Assembly (NCBI GenBank): GCA_021802795.1 | Contig: JAJZRH010000040.1 | Coordinates: 1-5,201, forward strand | Direction of reading: 5' to 3' | Source: a bacterium | GTDB lineage: Bacteria > Patescibacteriota > Minisyncoccia > Phycocordibacterales > Phycocordibacteraceae | DNA length: 5,201 bases | Shown here: piece after piece, positions 1 to 5,201 of the stretch | How the letters are laid out: every line of letters starts with the position of its first letter | Numbering within the stretch: the stretch's first letter is position 1 | Program-made: the position numbers and the translations under genes | Notes under the pieces: generated by a model | What the model was told of the DNA's origin: nothing | Databases searched by the model: none | The model's input: the letters and a program-made list of their open reading frames with translations, nothing else

Positions 1-14
1 GGCGAGCCGCGTTT

Positions 15-2375
15 TTATGCCGCCGCGGGGCGCAGTACCGCGCCGCGAGTCACGATAGGCAAGGCCTTCACAATCTCGCTCACCTGCATCCAGAAGAAGG
101 CCCAGATCCAGACGAACGCTGCAAGCGCCACCGGTATCGGTGCGACAAGAATCCCGCCGATGGCGAGCGCGGTCGCCACGATCTGCGTAGCCGAAGTTGC
201 AAGGATGACGCTCCCCGCCGGGAGATACCGCCACCAGCGTTCTTTCGTATGCGCGACGTAGATGAGCATGTGGCCTGAGACAGTGAGCTTCAGGAAGAAC
301 GCCGTCTGCACGAGCGGGAGCGGCAAGTGGACGACGTCGGCCAGCAAGAAATAGAGGAGCAGGCTGTTCACAACGCCGACGGTGCCGAAGAGCGTACCGA
401 GCGCGAAGCGCTCCCGCGGGGCGAGGTCCGCCGGGCGGTCGGCGCGCTTCACCCGGTCAAAAGCGAGCGTGATGATGGGGATGTCGTTCAAAAATGCGAG
501 CAGGATGAGCTCTACGGGCGTGAGCGGAAAGCCCTTGATGATGAGGCCGAGCACGAGCGCCGTTACCACGAGACGGAAACTCTCGGAAATGCGGTAGACG
601 GAATAGTTGTAGAGGCGGAAGAATATCTTGCGCGCCTCCGTGAGCGCCGTCTGCATCACCGAGATGCCCGAATCCAACAGGACGATGTCGGCGGTTCCTT
701 TGAGCGCATCGACTGCGTTCGCCACGGCGATGCCGACATCCGCCTTGCGCAAAGCCGGCAAATCGTTCACTCCGTCGCCGGTGGATGCGACCACAGCGCT
801 CTTTTGCGCATAGGCGACGAGCGCGAGCTTGTCGTCCGGCAGGACCTCGGCGAACGCGGCGATGTTCGCGAGCGCACCTGCAGGGAGGTGCGCGATATCC
901 GTATCCTTCGGGCGCAGGACTGTTCCGGCGAGCCCGAGCGACGCCGCCACGTGCGCGGCGGTCTCCTTCGTGTCGCCGGTCACCATCACCGTCTCCACGC
1001 CCTCGCTCTTGAGGAACCGGATGGTCTCGGCGGCGTCGGCGCGCAAGGGATCGGCGAGAACGAGCATGCCGATGATCTCCATTCCGCGCTCGTCGCGTAT
1101 GTCGGCGGGATTCCGCTTGAGCGCGACCGCGATAGCGCGCGAACCGCTTTTCGCGGCATCTTCCACATCCCGCGCGATCGTCTCGGCCAAGCCGTCAAGC
1201 GGCGCGGACAGCGAGGCCAGCATGGACGGGATGCCGAGCGCGACCAGATAGCGGACGCCGTCCCGTTCTATGATCGCCGTACTGCGTTTGCGGATAGAGT
1301 CGGCCGGCACCGCTTCAAGAACGCGGTACGGCGTGGCGCCGTTCTCCTTCCCCCGCTCCACGACCGCCCGGTCGATGATACTGTCGGCGTCTGCAGAAGC
1401 GGCGGCAGCGGCATAGGCGAGCACGTCGCGTTCGGAGAACGGCGCATACGCATGCATGCGCTCCACCGATATCTTATTCTCGGTGAGCGTGCCGGTCTTG
1501 TCGGTCAAAAGGAGCGTGACGTTCGCAAAATCCTCAAGCGCCGCGAGCCGCCGCACGAGCGCTTTCTTTCCCGCGAGCGTGACCGCGCCGATGGACACGA
1601 TGAGCGTCATCACGGTCGGGAGCGAAACGGGAATGCCGGCAATGAGGAGCGAGAGGTCGAGCAGAAGCGTATCGGCGAGCGGCTGGCCGTCGATCACGAA
1701 TACGATCGTTAGGATGGCCGCGGCAATGATGCTCGCGACGATAAGGAAGCGGGAGATGGAGAGAATATCACGCTCCATGAGTGATGCGCGCTTCCCTTCC
1801 TTCACCGAGGACGCGATCTTCCCGAAAAACGCCCTGTTGCCGGTCGCGGTCACCAGTCCGGTGAAATTACCCGTCACGACGACCGAACCCGAATACGTCG
1901 TGTCGCCCACGGATTTTGCCTTCGGGAGCGACTCGCCGGTCAGAACCGCTTCGTTTATCTCCAGATTCACCGCCGTCTCAATGCGAGCGTCCGCCGGCAC
2001 AAGCGCGCCGACGCTGCACTCAATGACGTCGTTCGGGACAAGCTCGCGCGACGGAACGGCTTTCCACACGCCGTCGCGCATGACTCTCGCTTGCACTGAA
2101 AGCTCCGAGCGGAGCGCTTCGAGTGCGCGGTCGGTCTTGTGCGAATGCCAGAGCGCCATGCCGACGTTGAGTGCGAGCAGGGCGGCGATAAATGAGCCGT
2201 CAAAAGACCGTCCGATGAAGAACGAGAGCGCGGACGCGGCAACGAGCATCAAGGACGCCGGCGACGCAAGCGCCTCAAGGAGTTTCTTGAGGCCGCCCGC
2301 GTGCTTTTCGCTCACTTCGTTCGGGCCGTACTGCGCAAAGAGCCGCGCCGCTTCGCTCGATGAAAGACCCGTCAT
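15..2375 (-). CDS. Plasma-membrane-type (P3A) proton-efflux P-type ATPase
   Basis: Predicted ATP-driven proton exporter of the cytoplasmic membrane. Seen, in order: helices M1-M2 (about 38-77), actuator domain with TGES (146-149), M3-M4 (about 208-268) with AGIPVSLPT, phosphorylation motif DKTGT with Asp292, a short nucleotide domain, hinge ADPLR (441-445), VTGD (465-468), TGDGVND (532-538), then M5-M10 (about 591-765). The P3A assignment rests on the proton pathway: by my alignment to plant AHA2, Asn106, Arg655 and Asp684 correspond to Asn70, Arg601 and Asp631, the last inside FLNDIPIITLAFDRVK. About 20 residues follow M10, so the plant-type autoinhibitory tail is absent; 786 residues suits prokaryotic members. 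Oddity: the nucleotide-domain KGAP motif reads LGIP (Leu380) and the stacking Phe position is Ala358. The ATG is preceded by GGTAG but no spaced Shine-Dalgarno; the four-helix gene ends 14 bases upstream. The family call is firm; the transported ion is inferred. Confidence 0.93.
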   Translation of the reverse strand: MTGLSSSEAARLFAQYGPNEVSEKHAGGLKKLLEALASPASLMLVAASALSFFIGRSFDGSFIAALLALNVGMALWHSHKTDRALEALRSELSVQARVMRDGVWKAVPSRELVPNDVIECSVGALVPADARIETAVNLEINEAVLTGESLPKAKSVGDTTYSGSVVVTGNFTGLVTATGNRAFFGKIASSVKEGKRASLMERDILSISRFLIVASIIAAAILTIVFVIDGQPLADTLLLDLSLLIAGIPVSLPTVMTLIVSIGAVTLAGKKALVRRLAALEDFANVTLLLTDKTGTLTENKISVERMHAYAPFSERDVLAYAAAAASADADSIIDRAVVERGKENGATPYRVLEAVPADSIRKRSTAIIERDGVRYLVALGIPSMLASLSAPLDGLAETIARDVEDAAKSGSRAIAVALKRNPADIRDERGMEIIGMLVLADPLRADAAETIRFLKSEGVETVMVTGDTKETAAHVAASLGLAGTVLRPKDTDIAHLPAGALANIAAFAEVLPDDKLALVAYAQKSAVVASTGDGVNDLPALRKADVGIAVANAVDALKGTADIVLLDSGISVMQTALTEARKIFFRLYNYSVYRISESFRLVVTALVLGLIIKGFPLTPVELILLAFLNDIPIITLAFDRVKRADRPADLAPRERFALGTLFGTVGVVNSLLLYFLLADVVHLPLPLVQTAFFLKLTVSGHMLIYVAHTKERWWRYLPAGSVILATSATQIVATALAIGGILVAPIPVALAAFVWIWAFFWMQVSEIVKALPIVTRGAVLRPAAA

Positions 2376-2381
2376 CTACCG

Positions 2382-2387
2382 ATTCTA
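2382..2387 (-). promoter_or_regulatory. Candidate internal -10 hexamer just upstream of the proton ATPase
   Basis: On the minus strand this reads TAGAAT, one mismatch from TATAAT, inside the 14-base gap between the four-helix gene and the ATPase. Six bases separate it from the ATG at 2375, so transcription would begin at or beside the start codon. It could give the ATPase its own leaderless transcript in addition to read-through. No -35 is recognisable, so chance remains possible. Confidence 0.25.
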
Positions 2388-2389
2388 CC

Positions 2390-2812
2390 CTATATGCGCC
2401 GGCGCCGTGCGAAGTGGAAGCTTGAGTAAGAGAGGTAACCGGCGATGAAGACGCCGCACCACGAGACCCAAAACGGGACGACAACGGCACCAAGCAGTAT
2501 TTTCCAACCGAACGCGAGCCGGACCAGGTGTACGAGCGCGACCGCCAGGAAAACGAGTCCCGCGACGTTCAAGAGGGTCCGCTCGTTCGGAGACGTGATG
2601 GGCAACTTCATGCTCCAGCCGTAATGGGCGAGGATAATAATGAGTGCGAGATCAAAGACGATGCCCGGGCCAAGAGCGTTCGCGCTCCAGGTCACGCCGA
2701 GCAGGGAGAGCGGGAAGAATCCTGCGCTCGCGAGCCAGATGCCGCAGATGATATCCGCGATGACAAGCCCGACGCCGATTTTCGCTATTTCACGGAGAGT
2801 GTGGTGATTCAT
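2390..2812 (-). CDS. Small four-helix membrane protein of unknown function
   Basis: I do not recognise a named family. The 140-residue product is strongly hydrophobic, with four likely membrane helices at about 10-32, 45-66, 80-101 and 105-128. A polar connection between helices 2 and 3 carries SPNER. The tail FARRRRI is basic, which by the positive-inside rule puts the C-terminus in the cytoplasm; with four helices the N-terminus would be there too. No enzyme motif or metal-binding cluster is visible. The frame stays open upstream to an ATG at 2896, but the extra 28 residues are non-hydrophobic and carry no domain sign, and the ATG at 2812 begins the N-terminus just before helix 1. No Shine-Dalgarno precedes it. 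The gene ends 14 bases before the proton ATPase start on the same strand, so co-transcription and a supporting membrane role are plausible but unproven. Confidence 0.8.
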   Translation of the reverse strand: MNHHTLREIAKIGVGLVIADIICGIWLASAGFFPLSLLGVTWSANALGPGIVFDLALIIILAHYGWSMKLPITSPNERTLLNVAGLVFLAVALVHLVRLAFGWKILLGAVVVPFWVSWCGVFIAGYLSYSSFHFARRRRI

Positions 2813-2853
2813 AGGTGGTGCAAATGATAAGTGCGGGGAGACCGCTCCACCTA
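2812..2853. repeat. Imperfect 10-bp inverted repeat in the divergent promoter region
   Basis: TAGGTGGTGC (2812-2821) and GCTCCACCTA (2844-2853) are reverse complements at nine of ten positions, with a 22-base spacer and arm centres 32 bp apart, about three helical turns. The first arm includes the A of the four-helix gene's ATG, and the candidate -10 at 2824-2829 sits in the spacer. It could be a two-site operator or, in a longer transcript, a stem covering the start codon. A smaller GGAG/CTCC stem (2837-2840 with 2845-2848) competes with it. Confidence 0.4.
2824..2829 (-). promoter_or_regulatory. Candidate -10 hexamer of the four-helix membrane gene
   Basis: On the minus strand this reads TATCAT, one mismatch from TATAAT, with eleven bases between it and the ATG at 2812. 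The predicted transcript would have a leader of only about four or five bases and no Shine-Dalgarno. No good -35 is visible. The hexamer lies between the two arms of the inverted repeat at 2812-2853, so a protein bound there could block it. The call is weak because six-base matches are common by chance. Confidence 0.27.
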
Positions 2854-2911
2854 GTATGCATTCTCGATCGGGAAGACATACAACCGGACGGTGCATAACC
2901 GACGAACGCCA

Positions 2912-2920
2912 TGCTATGCT
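2912..2920 (+). promoter_or_regulatory. Candidate extended -10 element of the MFS gene
   Basis: TGCTATGCT fits the extended -10 form TGn plus a TATAAT-like hexamer (TATGCT, two mismatches). It ends eight bases before the ATG at 2929, so transcription would start within about two bases of the start codon and give a leaderless or nearly leaderless mRNA. The intervening bases are CCCCTCTA, with no Shine-Dalgarno. No convincing -35 hexamer is seen, as is common for extended -10 promoters. It overlaps the alternative upstream ATG at 2911. Confidence 0.45.
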
Positions 2921-2928
2921 CCCCTCTA

Positions 2929-4083
2929 ATGCAGCCGCGCACCATTCTCTTCATCGGGAATTTCTTCTTCTCGCTCTTTGCGGCGCTGCCGGCGTACATC
3001 CTCCTCCCCTATCTTTCCTCGTTCATGCCGACGGTGTACGCCGGCCTCGTGATATCCGGCGGCGCGCTTGTCGCGGTCGTTTTCTTCCTGTTCCTGCCGC
3101 AACTTGTCGCATTCTATGGGACGCAACGTCTCGCCATTCTGTTCGCCGTCCTCGAAATGCTTGCACTCTTTTTGCTCGCACTTTCTCCGGGAGCGGTCGC
3201 AGCCTGCCTGCTCGTCGCGCTTGGCGTCTCCATCCAGCCGCTCCTTTCATACGAACTCGATCTCCTGCTTGAAGCAACGGTTACCGAGGAAGGAAAGACC
3301 GGGCGCATCCGCACCCTCTTCATCACGGCGTGGAATATCGCCGGCCTCGCCTCGCCGCTTTTGATGGGCGCCCTGCTTGCCGGCGGGGATGACTACAACC
3401 GCGTCTTTCTCGCGAGCGCCGTCGCCCTCATACCGTTCACCGTCCTCTTTGCGGCGCGCCGGCTCCCGCAGGGAGCGCCGCCCAATCCGTCGCATATGCG
3501 CGACACGCTGATCTGCATCATGCGCGACCGCGATCTTGCGGCAGTCACGTTCGGCCACTTCGTCCTCTATTCGTTCTATATTTGGGCGCCGCTCTATGTC
3601 CCTACCTATCTGCACGACGTGCTCGGCATACCGTGGTCCAGCCTCGGCTGGATATTCTCCGTGATGCTCATCCCGTACGTGCTCATCGAATACCCGGCGG
3701 GATGGGTCGCCGACCGACTCCTGGGAGACAAAGAGCTCATGCTCGCCGGGTTCCTCATCGCGGGAGGAGCGCTTGCCGCGGTCAGTACAGTCTCCTCCTC
3801 TACCCCGCTCTCGCTCATCCTCGTCATCCTGGTGAGTTCACGCGTGGGCTCGGCGCTCATTGAAAGCATGACCGAAGGCCATTTTTTCCGCCGCGTCTCC
3901 GAACGGGACGTCAACTCGATCAGCGTCTTCCGCGGCGTCTGGCCTTTGGCGAACATCATCGCGCCGATCGTAGGGAGCGTCATACTCCTTTCCGGGAATC
4001 TCCAGTCCCTTTTCCTTATCACCGGCGGGTTCATCATCATCGCCGGCGCTGCGGCGACGTTCCGGATAAAAGACTTCCGCTGA
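2929..4083 (+). CDS. Major facilitator superfamily (MFS) transporter
   Basis: Secondary transporter of the cytoplasmic membrane, substrate unknown. The 384-residue product shows about twelve hydrophobic segments (near 6-27, 38-58, 68-86, 89-110, 128-150, 157-177, 204-226, 239-256, 270-288, 292-312, 334-355, 359-378), split 6+6 by a polar central loop (about 178-203). GWVADRLLGDK (258-268), between helices 8 and 9, is the second-half copy of MFS signature motif A. Charged positions in or near helices (Glu109, Asp111 and Glu115 near helix 4, Glu254 in helix 8) could couple transport to protons, but this is inference. An in-frame ATG at 2911 is less likely than the one at 2929, because bases 2912-2920 look like an extended -10 element and the hydrophobic N-terminus begins just after 2929. 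It is divergent from the four-helix gene and converges on the mutY-like gene. Drug efflux and sugar or metabolite uptake cannot be told apart here. Confidence 0.88.
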   Translation: MQPRTILFIGNFFFSLFAALPAYILLPYLSSFMPTVYAGLVISGGALVAVVFFLFLPQLVAFYGTQRLAILFAVLEMLALFLLALSPGAVAACLLVALGVSIQPLLSYELDLLLEATVTEEGKTGRIRTLFITAWNIAGLASPLLMGALLAGGDDYNRVFLASAVALIPFTVLFAARRLPQGAPPNPSHMRDTLICIMRDRDLAAVTFGHFVLYSFYIWAPLYVPTYLHDVLGIPWSSLGWIFSVMLIPYVLIEYPAGWVADRLLGDKELMLAGFLIAGGALAAVSTVSSSTPLSLILVILVSSRVGSALIESMTEGHFFRRVSERDVNSISVFRGVWPLANIIAPIVGSVILLSGNLQSLFLITGGFIIIAGAAATFRIKDFR

Positions 4084-4084
4084 T

Positions 4085-4882
4085 TCAATCCGCGAGCGTA
4101 TAGCTCTCCCCCTCCTTCCCCACCAGCCCTTCCGCAAAAAGCGCGCGGAGCGCTGTGCGCATTTGCGCGCGGCGGTCGGCGCCAAGCAGATCCACGAGAT
4201 ATGCGGATGATGCGGCTCCCAGCGCGACCTCGCGTAAAATAGCGCCCCGCGCTTCGCGGAGCGAGCCGACGAATTTCGATTGCTTCATATATGTTCTGCT
4301 CTTCGCATTGTGCGAGACGCCCGAGCGCTTCAAGTATGCGCCGTAGTCCATAAGCGCGCTGTACCACTCCCGCGCCCTGCCCTTCGGCAAAGCCTGCGCA
4401 AGGATCTTCTCAATATCTTTGTCCGATACTTTCTTCTTTTTCGGAAAGAAATGATGGATGACGGCGGTGCGGATGTTCGTCTCAACGAATACGTCACCCT
4501 TGTTCCACGCGAACGCGGCGACCGCGCGCGCCGTATACGGACCGACGCCGGGCAATGCTTCTAGTTCCGGAACGCTTTTCACCTTTCGCACCGCAAGTTC
4601 TTTCGCCGCGTTATGGAGCATTTTTGCTCTCCGGTTATATCCGAGCCCTTGCCAGCTCTTCAAGACGGCGGAAAGCGGCGCGGCCGCGAGCTTCTTTGCC
4701 GTCGGGAATTTCCTGGTGAATGTGTTATAAAATGGCGCGACGCGCTCCACTTGCGTCTGCTGGAGCATCACCTCCGACACGAGTATTTTGTAGACATCGC
4801 GCGTCTTTCGCCACGGCAAATCGTGCCTCCCGCGCTTTGTATAGTGTGCCCAGATTATTTTCCGAAACTCCGGTACGGTCAT
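4085..4882 (-). CDS. mutY: MutY-like HhH-GPD DNA glycosylase, Fe-S-free, with winged-helix-like tail
   Basis: Predicted base-excision-repair glycosylase of the MutY/MIG branch. From the ATG at 4882 (265 residues): LPW near 22-24, SEVMLQQTQ with catalytic Glu37 and Gln41/Gln42, WQGLGY with Tyr82, hairpin LPGVGPYTA (110-118), and VETNIRT (133-139). Numbering matches E. coli MutY at Glu37, Gln41/42 and Tyr82, which supports this start over the upstream GTG at 4897. Tyr116, where Nth has its Schiff-base Lys, points to a monofunctional enzyme. Three departures: the catalytic Asp138 position is Glu134; there is no cysteine anywhere, so the CX6CX2CX5C cluster is lost; and the NUDIX-like 8-oxoG-recognition domain is replaced by about 55 residues (roughly 208-265) resembling a winged helix, ending in a GLVGKEGESYTL wing. 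Adenine opposite 8-oxoG is therefore an uncertain substrate. It overlaps nth by ATGA and is probably translated by coupling. The family is sure; the symbol is by homology only. Confidence 0.85.
   Translation of the reverse strand: MTVPEFRKIIWAHYTKRGRHDLPWRKTRDVYKILVSEVMLQQTQVERVAPFYNTFTRKFPTAKKLAAAPLSAVLKSWQGLGYNRRAKMLHNAAKELAVRKVKSVPELEALPGVGPYTARAVAAFAWNKGDVFVETNIRTAVIHHFFPKKKKVSDKDIEKILAQALPKGRAREWYSALMDYGAYLKRSGVSHNAKSRTYMKQSKFVGSLREARGAILREVALGAASSAYLVDLLGADRRAQMRTALRALFAEGLVGKEGESYTLAD
4879..4882 (-). other. ATGA stop-start overlap joining nth and the mutY-like gene
   Basis: On the minus strand the ATG of the mutY-like gene (4880-4882) overlaps the TGA of nth (4879-4881). This arrangement usually means termination-reinitiation and fixed co-expression. 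No Shine-Dalgarno stands upstream; the preceding bases encode the Nth tail KWPKAK. The overlap decides the start in favour of ATG over the GTG at 4897. Confidence 0.75.
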
Positions 4883-5201
4883 TTCGCTTTCGGCCACTTC
4901 ATGGCGGCGGGCGGCCAGAGCTTCGTAAGCGGGTGCGCCGCGCAGTCATGCGGACGCGCCGGGCACACGTACCGGCCATAGAGCACGAGGCCGTTGTTCA
5001 CATATTTCCAGTCCTTTTTCGGGATAAGCGCCTCCAGATCCTTGGATATTTTTGTGAGGTCGTTCTGGTCGGTCAGGTCAAAGCGCTTCGCGAAGCGCTT
5101 CACGTGCGTGTCGGTCGCAATGCCCTCCCACGTGTCATGCAGTTCGCCGAGTACCACATGCGCGGTCTTATACCCCACGCCCGGCAGCTCAACCAATTCG
5201 G
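4879..5201 (-). CDS. nth: Endonuclease III (Nth), C-terminal part, cut by the window edge
   Basis: Bifunctional DNA glycosylase/AP lyase for oxidised pyrimidines. Only the last 106 codons are visible, from the helix-hairpin-helix to the stop; E. coli Nth has 211 residues, so about half lies beyond position 5201. LPGVGYKTA holds the Schiff-base lysine (E. coli Lys120; codon 5167-5169), and TDTHVKRF holds the catalytic Asp (Asp138; codon 5110-5112). LYGRYVCPA matches the HGRYTC region that opens the Fe-S loop. The first two ligands are kept as CX6C (codons at 4963-4965 and 4942-4944). The third is His (4933-4935) and the fourth Trp (4915-4917), in exact ligand register, so the pattern is CX6CX2HX5W. 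The TTG at 5194-5196 is an internal Leu, not a start, since the frame runs on in LVELPGVG context. The stop overlaps the start of the mutY-like gene. Family assignment is firm; cluster loss or a changed metal is open. Confidence 0.9.
   Translation of the reverse strand, partial: ELVELPGVGYKTAHVVLGELHDTWEGIATDTHVKRFAKRFDLTDQNDLTKISKDLEALIPKKDWKYVNNGLVLYGRYVCPARPHDCAAHPLTKLWPPAAMKWPKAK

Noticed and set aside
327..1712. A 461-codon plus-strand open frame starting at GTG, antisense to the proton ATPase
   Set aside because: Its product is extremely rich in Arg, Asp, Glu, Gly and His with no domain, which is typical of an antisense frame in GC-rich coding DNA. The opposite strand encodes a clear P-type ATPase throughout.
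1456..2448. A 330-codon plus-strand open frame antisense to the ATPase N-terminal half
   Set aside because: A low-complexity product dominated by Ser, Arg, Ala and Thr, no recognisable motif, and it lies opposite conserved ATPase motifs.
2813..2896. A 28-residue N-terminal extension of the four-helix protein from the ATG at 2896
   Set aside because: The extension is non-hydrophobic, has no domain signal and covers the inverted repeat and the -10 candidate; the ATG at 2812 sits naturally before the first helix.
2889..2901. A CGGT/ACCG hairpin upstream of the MFS promoter
   Set aside because: A four-base stem with no extension is expected by chance in DNA this GC-rich.
2911..2928. An upstream in-frame ATG for the MFS gene
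   Set aside because: It would add only six residues and overlaps the extended -10 element TGCTATGCT; the ATG at 2929 fits the promoter spacing and the protein's N-terminus.
4094..4106. A short GAGC/GCTC hairpin as a terminator at the convergent gene ends
   Set aside because: The stem has only four pairs, no T-tract follows, and it lies inside the mutY-like coding sequence.
3606..4367. A 253-codon minus-strand frame across the MFS/mutY junction
   Set aside because: It overlaps both supported genes in the wrong frame, and its product is Arg/Ser/Pro-rich without any motif.
4883..4897. A GTG start for the mutY-like gene giving five more residues
   Set aside because: The ATG at 4882 forms an ATGA overlap with the nth stop and aligns in numbering with E. 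coli MutY at Glu37 and Tyr82.

Overview
The window holds five protein genes packed almost edge to edge in DNA of roughly 60% GC by eye: four look complete and one runs off the right end. No rRNA, tRNA, CRISPR array or insertion sequence was seen. The protein style suggests a small-genome bacterium, most likely Patescibacteria/CPR of the Parcubacteria (Kaiserbacteria-like) kind. The reasons are short versions of housekeeping proteins, a P3A proton pump, tight gene spacing, starts without a Shine-Dalgarno sequence close behind -10-like hexamers, and trimmed base-excision-repair enzymes. This is inference, because no phylogenetic marker gene is present.

Layout. (1) 15-2375, minus: a 786-residue plasma-membrane-type (P3A) proton-efflux P-type ATPase with its catalytic core and proton-pathway residues intact but an altered adenine pocket. 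(2) 2390-2812, minus: a 140-residue four-helix membrane protein of unknown function, ending 14 bases before the ATPase start and probably co-transcribed with it. (3) 2813-2928: a 116-base divergent intergenic region with -10-like elements facing both ways and an imperfect 10-bp inverted repeat around the start of gene 2. (4) 2929-4083, plus: a 12-helix major facilitator superfamily transporter. (5) 4085-4882, minus: a MutY-like HhH-GPD DNA glycosylase with no cysteine, no Fe-S cluster and no NUDIX-like domain, a Glu at the catalytic Asp position and a winged-helix-like tail. (6) 4879-5201, minus: the C-terminal half of endonuclease III (Nth), overlapping gene 5 by ATGA, with two of its four Fe-S ligands replaced.

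Functionally there are two blocks. The left and middle is a membrane block: a proton pump, an unknown small membrane protein and a divergent MFS transporter. The right is a base-excision-repair block, a translationally coupled nth-mutY-like pair that converges on the MFS gene with one base between the stop codons. The strongest candidates for something undescribed are the cysteine-free MutY variant, the half-degenerate Nth cluster beside it, the ATPase nucleotide pocket and the unknown membrane protein.
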